From JAVBOP01 sp031550405 (GTDB lineage: Bacteria > Bacteroidota > Ignavibacteria > Kapaibacteriales > UBA2268), in assembly GCA_031550405.1 (NCBI GenBank), contig JAVBOP010000042.1, positions 1 through 6,663 on the forward strand: a stretch of 6,663 nt of DNA. Direction: 5' to 3'. Position 1 is the first letter of the stretch. The number at the start of each line of letters is the position of its first letter. A program made the position numbers and the translations under genes. This document shows, piece by piece, positions 1 through 5,486 of the stretch. The notes under the pieces are model-generated. The model saw nothing but the letters and a program-made list of their open reading frames with translations, was not told the origin of the DNA and did no database searches.

Positions 1-1
1 A

Positions 2-127
2 ACAGGCGAAGGTATGCAGGTTGAACTGAAAGCCAAAACAACACTAAAAGCCCAAGGCACAGCATCAGCAGAACTATCGGCTTCCGGACAAACAGTTGTC
101 AAAGGTGCAATGGTAATGATTAATTAA
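2..127 (+). CDS. VgrG/Afp8-like spike protein, C-terminal end only
   Basis: An open frame enters from the left edge and ends with TAA at 125-127, giving the last 41 residues of a larger protein. The tail is low in complexity and rich in Ala, Thr, Gly and Lys, with a short repeating pattern (AKTTLKAQGTASAELSASG) and the ending KGAMVMIN. Alternating polar/small residues with a terminal 'KGA.V.I' strand are typical of the gp5-like beta-helix end of VgrG/Afp8 spike proteins, which carry the PAAR tip. A PAAR gene and a gp25 gene follow on the same strand after an inserted restriction-modification unit, which supports the call. The N-terminal gp27/gp44-like hub domains lie outside the window and cannot be checked. 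Alternatives are another beta-helical tail-spike protein. Confidence 0.7.
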   Translation, partial: TGEGMQVELKAKTTLKAQGTASAELSASGQTVVKGAMVMIN

Positions 128-130
128 GCA

Positions 131-202
131 AGAAGTTGTAAGTTAGTAGTATGATGAGGAGGATATAAATCCGAAATAGTTTTATGAATTATTATTCATA
201 AA
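131..202 (+). repeat. Intergenic repeat, family 1, copy 1 (right part missing)
   Basis: The 180 bases between the vgrG stop and the methyltransferase start hold no gene. They begin with heptad-like DNA (agaagttgtaagttagtagt, 131-150), followed by gaggatataaatccgaa at 159-175. That 17-mer recurs exactly at 2959-2975. GGATATAAATCC can itself form a GGAT/ATCC hairpin. A perfect 9-bp inverted repeat follows: tttatgaat at 181-189 and attcataaa at 194-202, with a 4-nt spacer. The other copy (2932-3066) is closed by a matching right arm, but none is seen before the promoter at 261. This copy therefore looks truncated or split by the inserted restriction-modification unit. Confidence 0.6.
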
Positions 203-260
203 TATTTGATGGAAAGCAGATGTAGGAGTGTTGTGCCAAGTGGACAAAAGTTCAGCTGAA

Positions 261-294
261 TTTGAGAGAATGCCAACAAAAAATATTATCTTTG
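261..294 (+). promoter_or_regulatory. Bacteroidota-type promoter of the restriction-modification unit
   Basis: TTTG at 261-264 and TATCTTTG at 287-294 are separated by 22 nt and match the Bacteroidota consensus TTTG / TAnnTTTG (-33/-7). The start of transcription would fall near 300-302, only 6-8 nt before the ATG at 308. The leader is therefore very short, or translation starts at the second ATG at 323. The unit brings its own promoter and does not depend on the upstream vgrG transcript. Confidence 0.65.
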
Positions 295-307
295 CAAACA
301 GCAGTAT

Positions 308-1102
308 ATGATTGAAAAACAAATGATAGACGAATATTTAAATAAGATAATATGTGGGGATTGCTTGGAGACAATGAAAAAGATGCCAAGCAATTCGATT
401 GATTTGGTCGTAACTTCGCCACCATACAATTTGAAAAATTCTACAGGAAACGGAATGAAAGCCTGCACAACAAGTGGGAAATGGGCAGGAGCAGCATTAC
501 AGAATGGTTATACACATCATGACGATTGCATGCCACACGAAGAATATGTCGAATGGCAACGGAATTGTTTGACCGAAATGTTTCGACTGATTAAGAACGA
601 TGGTGCAATTTTTTATAATCACAAATGGCGTGTACAGGATGGATTGTTGCAAGACAGGAACGACATCGTAACGGGATTTCCTGTTCGGCAAATTATCATT
701 TGGCGAAGAAAGGGCGGAATCAATTTTAATCCAGGCTACTTTTTACCCACTTACGAAGTTATTTACCTGATTGCTAAACCAAATTTCAAACTTGTTCCTA
801 AAGCCAATGCGTACGGCGATGTTTGGGAATTTACCCAAGAAATGAAGAATGGACATCCTGCGCCATTTCCAGTTGCTTTGATAGATAGAATTATTAGTTC
901 AACCAATGCACAGACAATTTTAGATCCTTTTATGGGAAGTGGTACAACAGCCATTGTTGCAATGGGCTTGAAACGTGATTATATAGGCATAGAATTGTCA
1001 CCCGAATATTGTGAAATGGCAGAAAAACGAATAACTAAGAACAAGAATCAGAGCGAATTACTGAAATTCAAAGTGCCTTCACTTTTTGAACAACAAATAT
1101 GA
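308..1102 (+). CDS. Type II DNA methyltransferase, beta class (likely N4-cytosine)
   Basis: This 264-residue S-adenosylmethionine-dependent DNA methyltransferase should protect host DNA from the endonuclease encoded next to it. The catalytic motif IV, TSPPYN, is at residues 36-41. The AdoMet-binding motif I, DPFMGSGTT, is near the C-terminus (206-214) and is followed by GIELSPEYCEMAEKRI. The order IV before I defines the beta class, with the target-recognition region in between (about 60-195). SPPY rather than DPPY favours N4-methylcytosine, though beta-class N6-adenine enzymes with SPPY exist. The stop overlaps the next start by 4 bp (ATGA, 1099-1102), indicating translational coupling. An alternative start is Met6 at 323. 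Methyltransferase class is seen in sequence; the modified base and target are inference. Confidence 0.92.
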   Translation: MIEKQMIDEYLNKIICGDCLETMKKMPSNSIDLVVTSPPYNLKNSTGNGMKACTTSGKWAGAALQNGYTHHDDCMPHEEYVEWQRNCLTEMFRLIKNDGAIFYNHKWRVQDGLLQDRNDIVTGFPVRQIIIWRRKGGINFNPGYFLPTYEVIYLIAKPNFKLVPKANAYGDVWEFTQEMKNGHPAPFPVALIDRIISSTNAQTILDPFMGSGTTAIVAMGLKRDYIGIELSPEYCEMAEKRITKNKNQSELLKFKVPSLFEQQI

Positions 1103-1884
1103 AACTATATACAAAAGAAAACCTAATCAAAGAATTTCAGAAAATTGCCCAACAAGGTTGGATAGAGAATGCCCGACACGGAAATTCTGGCGGAATGGGA
1201 AATACACTCGAAGATTTATTGGGTATAGAGGAAAATAATTTACCTATTCCAAATGCAGCGGAATGGGAATTGAAATCACAACGATTGAATACAAGCTCGT
1301 TGACAACACTTTTTCATATCGAACCATCACCACGAGCTATTAAATTTGTTCCGCAAGTTTTGCTTTTGAATTATGGTTGGAAGCATCAAGAAGCAGGCGA
1401 AAAATATCCGGATTATGAAATGAATTTTCGGCAAACTATTCATGGAAATTTTCCGAGTGATCGTGGATTTATGGTAAAAATTGACAACGAAAACCGAAAA
1501 GTACTTATTTCTTTCGACTATGCAAAAGTTGCAGAAAAGCATGCTGATTGGTTGAAGCAAGTGAAAAATAAAATCGGATTGAACGAGTTAGATCCACAAC
1601 CTTATTGGGGTTTCGACGATTTGGCAAACAAGGCAGGAACAAAACTCTTGAATTGCTTTTATGTACAAGCTGATGTTAAGAAAGAAGATGGAAAAGAATT
1701 TTATAATTATTGCAAAGTGCTTATGTTACAAAAATTTAATTTTGAAGGATTTTTAGCCGAACTCGAAAAAGGAAATATTTTAGTTGATTTTGATGCACGA
1801 ACCGGACATAATCATGGAACAAAATTTCGCTTGAGACAAAACTGTTTACCTAATTTGTATGAAATTGTAAAGACAATTATTTAA
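1099..1884 (+). CDS. Type II restriction endonuclease, MvaI/BcnI-like
   Basis: This 261-residue protein resembles the MvaI/BcnI endonuclease family, whose members cut CC^WGG or CC^SGG as monomers with a PD-(D/E)XK-type fold. Recognisable blocks are GNTLEDLLGIEENN (34-47), the ExK catalytic-like segment EWELKSQR (55-62, E57 and K59), FRQTI and SDRGF (110-124), PYWGFDDLANKAGTKLLNCF (168-187), and DFDARTGHNHGTKFRLRQ (230-247). The length is slightly above the ~240 residues I recall for MvaI and BcnI. The position before the ExK pair, often Asp in this fold, is Glu55 here. The gene is coupled to the methyltransferase by a 4-bp overlap, so modification is translated first. Family assignment is from memory of motifs, and the recognition site is not determinable here. 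Confidence 0.85.
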   Translation: MKLYTKENLIKEFQKIAQQGWIENARHGNSGGMGNTLEDLLGIEENNLPIPNAAEWELKSQRLNTSSLTTLFHIEPSPRAIKFVPQVLLLNYGWKHQEAGEKYPDYEMNFRQTIHGNFPSDRGFMVKIDNENRKVLISFDYAKVAEKHADWLKQVKNKIGLNELDPQPYWGFDDLANKAGTKLLNCFYVQADVKKEDGKEFYNYCKVLMLQKFNFEGFLAELEKGNILVDFDARTGHNHGTKFRLRQNCLPNLYEIVKTII

Positions 1885-1913
1885 TTAATTCTTAGATAGA
1901 TATGCCAACCGCC

Positions 1914-1974
1914 AACTTACAACCTGCTTTTAAACGGGATAACACGTGTCTATTTATTAAAATGAATTCATAAA
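1914..1974 (+). repeat. Gene-free junction with a possible orphan right arm of repeat family 1
   Basis: The 110 bases between the endonuclease stop and PAAR contain no convincing gene or promoter. aacttacaac at 1914-1923 is the exact reverse complement of 135-144 on the other side of the restriction-modification unit. attcataaa at 1966-1974 matches the 9-mer at 194-202. Both could be the remaining half of the intergenic repeat split by the insertion, but ten bases alone is weak evidence. PAAR probably depends on read-through from upstream. Confidence 0.3.
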
Positions 1975-1994
1975 ACTACTGACTTAATAAAATT

Positions 1995-2300
1995 ATGGGA
2001 AATCCTGCTGCAAGAATAACAGATATGCACACATGTCCAATGCAAACTCCGGCTGTGCCTGCTCCAATATCGCATGTTGGCGGACCTATTATTGGTCCAT
2101 GCGTACCAACAGTGCTAATCGGCAAAATGCCAGCTGCTGTAATGGGAGATTCATGTGTTTGTGTTGGACCGCCAGATACAATAATAAAAGGTTCTGCCAC
2201 CGTAATGATTGGCGGCAAACCTGCTGCCCGCATAGGCGATACTTGCGCTCATGGTGGAAGTATTGTTATAGGTTGTCCAACGGTTTTGATTGGAGGCTAA
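1995..2300 (+). CDS. PAAR-domain spike-tip protein
   Basis: This 101-residue protein is almost entirely a PAAR domain, the small conical beta-strand protein that caps the VgrG/Afp8 spike and sharpens it for membrane puncture. The evidence is the start MGNPAARITDMHTCP and the internal repeat GGKPAARIGD at 73-82. Gly/Pro-rich turns recur throughout (GGPIIGP, GGSIVIG, PTVLIGG). Candidate zinc ligands are H12, H27, H86 and one of the cysteines (C14, C54, C56, C84, C94); which of these bind cannot be told by eye. There is no C-terminal toxin extension, so it is a structural tip. It lies nine bases upstream of the gp25 gene in an evident operon. The Afp10/Pvc10-type role is inferred from context. 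Confidence 0.93.
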   Translation: MGNPAARITDMHTCPMQTPAVPAPISHVGGPIIGPCVPTVLIGKMPAAVMGDSCVCVGPPDTIIKGSATVMIGGKPAARIGDTCAHGGSIVIGCPTVLIGG

Positions 2301-2309
2301 TTAGAAATC

Positions 2310-2720
2310 ATGAAAAATAATTCATATTTGGGTAAAGGTTGGGCATTTCCTCCTGCGTTTATAAAAGGACAAGGGGTTGAAATGGTGAGTAATGAAGAAG
2401 ATATTGAGCAGAGCCTTAGGATTCTATTTTCAACTACTCAGGGCGAACGTATTTTTCGTTTTGATTATGGTTGCAATGTCAGGCAATGGGTGTTTGAAGA
2501 GATTAATCTTTCAACCAAGACTATGATTATTGAAACCATTGAGCAAGCAATACAGTCGTTTGAGCCGCGTATCAATGTTGAAAAAATAGAAGTAGAAACA
2601 AAAGATATTACCGAAGGCATTTTATGGATTCATTTGGATTACATAATACCACACGTAAACAGCCGGCGAAATATGGTATTCCCTTTTTATTTTAAAGAAG
2701 GACATTCGCCGAGTGTTTAA
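2310..2720 (+). CDS. GPW/gp25-family baseplate wedge protein (Afp9-like)
   Basis: This 136-residue homologue of T4 gp25 / TssE / Afp9 is the baseplate wedge component that seeds sheath assembly around the spike. Typical features are the N-terminal LGKGWAFPP (7-15), the segment MVSNEEDIEQSLRILFSTTQGER (25-47), and the family's conserved EPR motif at 85-87 (SFEPRINV). The length fits the ~130-150 residues usual for eCIS and phage members. Its start lies nine bases after the PAAR stop, with no ribosome-binding site of the E. coli type visible, as is usual in Bacteroidota. Its presence right after PAAR supports assignment of the locus to a contractile injection system. T6SS is less likely because of the LysM adaptor and DUF4157 cargo nearby. 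Confidence 0.93.
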   Translation: MKNNSYLGKGWAFPPAFIKGQGVEMVSNEEDIEQSLRILFSTTQGERIFRFDYGCNVRQWVFEEINLSTKTMIIETIEQAIQSFEPRINVEKIEVETKDITEGILWIHLDYIIPHVNSRRNMVFPFYFKEGHSPSV

Positions 2721-2760
2721 TATAATATTTATTAACATATATTCATAAATATAGCAGACT

Positions 2761-2922
2761 ATGATAACAATTAAAGAAATACATGTTAAAACAACTATTG
2801 AACGTAATTCAAATAGTCAGAGGCAAATAGATGATGCACTGGTACGAAAAATCACTAATGAATTGTACCAAAAGCTGAAAAATGATTTATTAATAGAATC
2901 GAAGATTAAAAAAGGAAGATGA
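2761..2922 (+). CDS. Small DUF5908-like eCIS-associated protein
   Basis: This 53-residue protein, MITIKEIHVKTTIERN at the N-terminus and ending SKIKKGR, starts 40 bases after the gp25 stop and ends with TGA at 2920-2922. The layout is a short beta-strand with an 'I.I.EIhVk.ti' pattern (2-13), a Ser/Asn/Gln-rich linker (16-22), and an amphipathic helix (about 23-52) full of Lys and Leu. It matches my recollection of DUF5908, tiny proteins encoded next to LysM/tube-adaptor and VgrG genes in Bacteroidota contractile injection loci. Their biochemical role is unknown to me. Position between gp25 and the LysM gene supports the assignment. Its small size makes it easy to overlook in annotation. Confidence 0.75.
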   Translation: MITIKEIHVKTTIERNSNSQRQIDDALVRKITNELYQKLKNDLLIESKIKKGR

Positions 2923-2931
2923 TAGAAGATA

Positions 2932-3066
2932 TAAGTGAGAAATTAGAAGTGAGGAGTTGAGGATATAAATCCGAAGCGAATTTATGAACATATATTCATT
3001 ATTATCTGCTAAATCTACGATTTAGCTTCCACAACTTCTAACTACTCACTACTAATTTCTCACTTA
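2932..3066 (+). repeat. Intergenic stem-forming repeat, family 1, copy 2 (complete)
   Basis: The 151 bases between the DUF5908-like gene and the LysM gene form one inverted-repeat unit. taagtgagaaattag at 2932-2946 is exactly complementary to ctaatttctcactta at 3052-3066, and pairing continues to about 27 bp with two mismatches (2932-2958 with 3040-3066). Inside are the 17-mer shared with 159-175 (2959-2975), a tttatgaa...attcat pair (2981-2999), and a perfect 8-bp hairpin gctaaatc-tac-gatttagc (3008-3026). As RNA this would be a long stem inside the eCIS transcript, where it could affect stability or relative expression; that role is inference. Confidence 0.75.
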
Positions 3067-3073
3067 AAAAAAC

Positions 3074-3715
3074 ATGAGCTTAGTAAAATTAAAAATAGTA
3101 GGATATTCTGATAATAAATATTCAAGCGAAGCTGGTTCATTTGACGTGCAAATCAATCCTTCTTCTATGAAATTGAATAAAGGCATTAATTATGCTGAAT
3201 CTAAGGATATGTCTGAGCAGGAAAAGCAAAAGTTTGATATGCAGCAAGCCAATTCGCTGAGCTTTGATATTACGCTTGATGATACAGGCATAGTGCCAAA
3301 TAATAAAGGAAAAATAAAGGATAGAATCAATGTAATAGAAAAAGTGTTATATACAATTAATGGCGAAACGCATGAGCCAAATTATGCTAAAGTAGTGTGG
3401 GGTGATTTTGTTTTTCAGGGACGCTTGACATCTTTAAATTATGATTACACATTATTTAAGCCGGACGGTTCGCCATTACGGGTTAAAATATCTTTTTCAT
3501 TCAAAGGCTATAAATCTGGTCCAGAGAAAAAATCGCCTGATTTATCAAGAAATATCACATTAAAATCAGGTGAAAATATAGCATTATTATGCCAAAAGTT
3601 TTATGATGATCCATCTTATTGCACTGATGTTGCCAAAGCAAATGATTTAGTTAATTTTAGAAATATAAAACCGGGTACTCAATTAATGTTTCCTCCATTG
3701 AAACGAGAAAAATAG
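3074..3715 (+). CDS. CIS tube/LysM hub-adaptor protein (Afp7-like)
   Basis: This 213-residue protein is of the kind that joins spike hub and inner tube in eCIS particles (Afp7/Pvc7 type, CIS tube-protein domain plus LysM). Residues 1-150 form the beta-rich tube-like domain. It begins MSLVKLKIVGY, contains FDVQINPSSMKLNKGINY (23-40) typical of 'F.vq.NP..y....' tube-adaptor proteins, and ends in VKISFSFKGY (137-146). Residues about 158-208 form a LysM module: ITLKSGENIALLCQKFYDD, then VAKANDLVNFRNIKPGTQLMFPP. The protein is probably particle-internal rather than cell-wall bound. No signal peptide is visible. In other loci I remember this gene lying before VgrG, whereas here it follows gp25. Confidence 0.9.
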   Translation: MSLVKLKIVGYSDNKYSSEAGSFDVQINPSSMKLNKGINYAESKDMSEQEKQKFDMQQANSLSFDITLDDTGIVPNNKGKIKDRINVIEKVLYTINGETHEPNYAKVVWGDFVFQGRLTSLNYDYTLFKPDGSPLRVKISFSFKGYKSGPEKKSPDLSRNITLKSGENIALLCQKFYDDPSYCTDVAKANDLVNFRNIKPGTQLMFPPLKREK

Positions 3716-3731
3716 TTTGAACTAAGAATGG

Positions 3732-3816
3732 AAAGGAGTTTAAGGAAAAACATGAACTTTGTTTTTTTTATATAGCATATTTTCCTGTAATCTTTAAATT
3801 CTTTACAGTTCCAAGT
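3732..3816 (+). repeat. Palindromic intergenic repeat, family 2, copy A
   Basis: Most of the 142 bases between the LysM gene and the GxxExxY start are taken up by this element. The left arm lies around ggagtttaaggaaaaa (from 3735) and the right arm is tcctgtaatctttaaattctttacagttcc (3783-3812, no break). The reverse complement of the right arm, ggaactgtaaagaatttaaa..., resembles the left arm of copy C (6216-6244), so the unit is an imperfect palindrome. Copies B and C lie at 4241-4330 and 6213-6306. Confidence 0.55.
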
Positions 3817-3840
3817 TAACAAACAATATTAATATTTTTA

Positions 3841-3848
3841 TAATTTTG
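3841..3848 (+). promoter_or_regulatory. -7 box of the GxxExxY gene
   Basis: TAATTTTG matches the Bacteroidota -7 consensus TAnnTTTG. No good TTTG is seen at the expected distance upstream. Transcription would begin around 3854-3856, so the ATG at 3858 would have almost no leader. The TTG at 3846 lies inside the promoter box and is unlikely to be the start codon. Confidence 0.45.
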
Positions 3849-3857
3849 ACAATTCAA

Positions 3858-4241
3858 ATGAAATACGCAGAAATAACAGGGAAAATAATTGGTAGTGCTT
3901 ACGAAGTGCATAAAATTTTAGGTAATGGTTTTCAAGAGGTTATTTATCAGAGAGCTTTAGCATACGAAATGATATCAAGGGATATAAACTTCGTAAGAGA
4001 ATTTGATATGGATATTTACTACAAAGAAAAAAAAGTAGGAAACCGCCGAGTAGATTTTTTGGTAGAAAGCTTTATAAGTGTTGAAATAAAGGCACTTACT
4101 AAACTCGAACCTGTACACATGGCGCAAGCAATCAATTATTTGGAAGCATATAACTTGGAAGTAGGATTATTAATAAATTTTGGTTCTACTAAACTTGAAT
4201 TTAATAGATTAGTAAACAATAAATATAAAAATTTAGATTAG
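3858..4241 (+). CDS. GxxExxY protein (PD-(D/E)XK nuclease fold)
   Basis: This 127-residue protein carries the name-giving motif GFQEVIY (G24, E27, Y30), preceded by YEVHKILGNG. A nuclease-like core follows with D66 in RRVDFLVE and E76-x-K78 in SVEIKAL, the D...ExK spacing of PD-(D/E)XK enzymes. The C-terminus, MAQAINYLEAYNLEVGLLINFGS, fits the family. The biological role of GxxExxY proteins is not settled, although they are very common in Bacteroidota, often in several copies per genome. I chose ATG 3858 rather than the in-frame TTG 3846 because the TTG forms part of the -7 box. The gene sits between two family 2 repeats and looks like an optional insert in the eCIS locus rather than a structural component. 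Confidence 0.9.
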   Translation: MKYAEITGKIIGSAYEVHKILGNGFQEVIYQRALAYEMISRDINFVREFDMDIYYKEKKVGNRRVDFLVESFISVEIKALTKLEPVHMAQAINYLEAYNLEVGLLINFGSTKLEFNRLVNNKYKNLD

Positions 4242-4330
4242 GAGCTTAAAGGGTGCTAAAAAAATACAGGAAATCTATTGGAAAATTTTCCTGCTTATCT
4301 TTTAATTCCTTGCAATTTCCTGTTCAAGAC
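4241..4330 (+). repeat. Palindromic intergenic repeat, family 2, copy B
   Basis: The unit begins at the GxxExxY stop (ggagcttaaagg from 4241) and fills most of the gap to the effector gene. The right arm contains aattccttgcaatt (4304-4317) and gttcaagac (4322-4330), both identical in copy C at 6280-6293 and 6298-6306. A tataattt stretch at 4331-4338 directly after it could be a weak promoter for the effector, but it matches the -7 consensus poorly. Confidence 0.7.
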
Positions 4331-4347
4331 TATAATTTAATACCATC

Positions 4348-5436
4348 ATGAAAACAACAGCCAGAAAACCCGAACCCGTATCACATGTGATACAAAGCAG
4401 AACAAAAGCTGCGAACCAAGCTCCTATGTCTCAAATTTTGCAGAGATATAAGGACAAAATTATTCAGCGTGTAGAAATGCCCGAAGAAGATGAACTTTTG
4501 CAAGGCAAGTTTGAGACAACGCAATTAATGGAGCTTGACGAAGATGAAGAACCTCTGCAAGGTAAATTTGAGACTTTGCAAAAAGAGGAACAGGATTCCT
4601 CACTTCTTGCTTCTAACTCCTCACTTAATAAAACCGGTATGCCTGATAATCTCAAAAACGGCATAGAATCTATGTCTGGTTACAGTATGGACAATGTGCG
4701 TGTGCATTATAACTCGCCTAAGCCCGCCCAGCTGCAAGCTCTTGCCTACACGCAAGGCACGGATATACATGTTGCTCCCGGACAGGAAAAGCATCTTCCG
4801 CACGAGGCATGGCATGTGGTGCAACAAATGCAGGGACGTGTCCAGCCAACAACGCAGCTGCAAGGTGTAAATATCAATGATAATGCAGGCTTGGAGCATG
4901 AGGCGGATGTGATGGGAGAGAAGGCGATGGTACAGAGAAAGGAAAAAAATAATGTAAATAATTTTAACACGTGGTCGAATACATATCAATTATTCACTCA
5001 AGTTGCACCACCAAATTTAAATCAAACCACTGTAGGGGTTAGAAATTTGAATGCTAATCAAACTCTCGTTTCTATTACAAGTAAATCTTTTAGCTGGCTT
5101 CCTGGTATGAATCATCATATGGTGCATGTAGAAACCTTTGATGGTGTGAATTGCTATCATTATAGGACAGATTTTAATCCAGCTGATGCTGATGCTAAAC
5201 TTTTTAGTAGTGAACAAGCTGGTATAATAACGACACGCGCTGCTGTTGATACCCCTATCAATTTACCAGCTAGTGTAGATGTTGTGCATGTAAAATTACT
5301 AAACAGATTTGTACAACATAATGAATTTGAATACAATGATAGGAATGCCTTTAGATATAAGATGCTTATGCCAAACGAAAATGGTGTTCACAATTGTAAA
5401 ACATGGGCAAGTATGAAATACAATGCTATTAATTAA
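4348..5436 (+). CDS. eCIS cargo effector with DUF4157 core domain
   Basis: This 362-residue protein is likely the payload of the injection system. Residues 1-45 form a basic, Gln-rich leader (ILQRYKDKIIQR). Residues 46-82 are acidic with a duplicated LQGKFET (51-57 and 70-76). Residues 84-94 (SSLLASNSSLN) are encoded by an intergenic-type repeat. Residues about 97-193 form the DUF4157 'eCIS core' domain: GMPDNLKNGIESMSGYSMDNVRVHYNS, then LPHEAWHVVQQMQGRVQPT with an HExxH (H152-H156), then GLEHEADVMGEKA. DUF4157 marks proteins loaded by eCIS. The remaining ~155 residues are the variable effector part. It has WLPGMNHHMVHVETFDG (250-266) and an end with GVHNCKTWA (346-354), a His-before-Cys order seen in permuted papain-like enzymes. 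No signal peptide or membrane segment is seen. A terminator follows. Confidence 0.88.
   Translation: MKTTARKPEPVSHVIQSRTKAANQAPMSQILQRYKDKIIQRVEMPEEDELLQGKFETTQLMELDEDEEPLQGKFETLQKEEQDSSLLASNSSLNKTGMPDNLKNGIESMSGYSMDNVRVHYNSPKPAQLQALAYTQGTDIHVAPGQEKHLPHEAWHVVQQMQGRVQPTTQLQGVNINDNAGLEHEADVMGEKAMVQRKEKNNVNNFNTWSNTYQLFTQVAPPNLNQTTVGVRNLNANQTLVSITSKSFSWLPGMNHHMVHVETFDGVNCYHYRTDFNPADADAKLFSSEQAGIITTRAAVDTPINLPASVDVVHVKLLNRFVQHNEFEYNDRNAFRYKMLMPNENGVHNCKTWASMKYNAIN
4498..4575 (+). repeat. Coding tandem duplication, 57-bp period, in the effector linker
   Basis: Codons for LQGKFET occur at 4498-4518 and 4555-4575, each preceded by an acidic run (EEDEL and DEDEEP). The DNA period is 57 bp and the two copies have diverged at synonymous positions. 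Such LQGKFET repeats are, from memory, common in Bacteroidota DUF4157 proteins and may serve as a flexible or loading-related linker. Confidence 0.75.
4598..4627 (+). repeat. Heptad arm of repeat family 1 inside the effector gene
   Basis: cctcacttcttgcttctaac followed by tcctcactta closely resembles the intergenic arms at 3037-3066 and 6351-6379. It is read in frame as SSLLASNSSLN, exactly between the acidic linker and the DUF4157 domain. Confidence 0.55.
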
Positions 5437-5449
5437 TCATGGTCGTACA

Positions 5450-5477
5450 AGCTGCCACCAACATGGCAGCTTTTTTT
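5450..5477 (+). terminator. Rho-independent terminator after the effector gene
   Basis: A perfect 8-bp stem agctgcca (5450-5457) / tggcagct (5464-5471) with a 6-nt loop is followed by a T run to 5477. It starts 14 bases after the effector stop and closes the eCIS transcript before the next promoter. Confidence 0.9.
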
Positions 5478-5486
5478 ATTCATCAT

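Noticed and set aside
120..1888. TTAATTAA at 120-127 and 1881-1888 as a target duplication around the restriction-modification unit
   Set aside because: The octamer is palindromic and AT-only, overlaps both stop codons, and is expected often in DNA of this composition.
1902..1973. A 23-codon ATG frame (MPTANLQPAFKRDNTC...) after the endonuclease gene
   Set aside because: It has no recognisable similarity, no promoter, and a composition that can arise by chance. It lies in what looks like a repeat remnant.
1976..2233. Minus-strand and shifted plus-strand frames overlapping PAAR
   Set aside because: They mirror the Gly/Pro-rich PAAR repeats; only the 1995-2300 frame has a recognisable domain.
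4801..4815. HEAWH in the effector as an active zinc protease
   Set aside because: HExxH is part of the DUF4157 core in many cargo proteins. It does not by itself show that protease activity is the toxic function, so it is recorded as a domain feature only.
4621..4989. 122-codon minus-strand frame inside the effector gene
   Set aside because: It is a shadow of the DUF4157 coding frame. The + strand shows clear domain motifs and this frame shows none.
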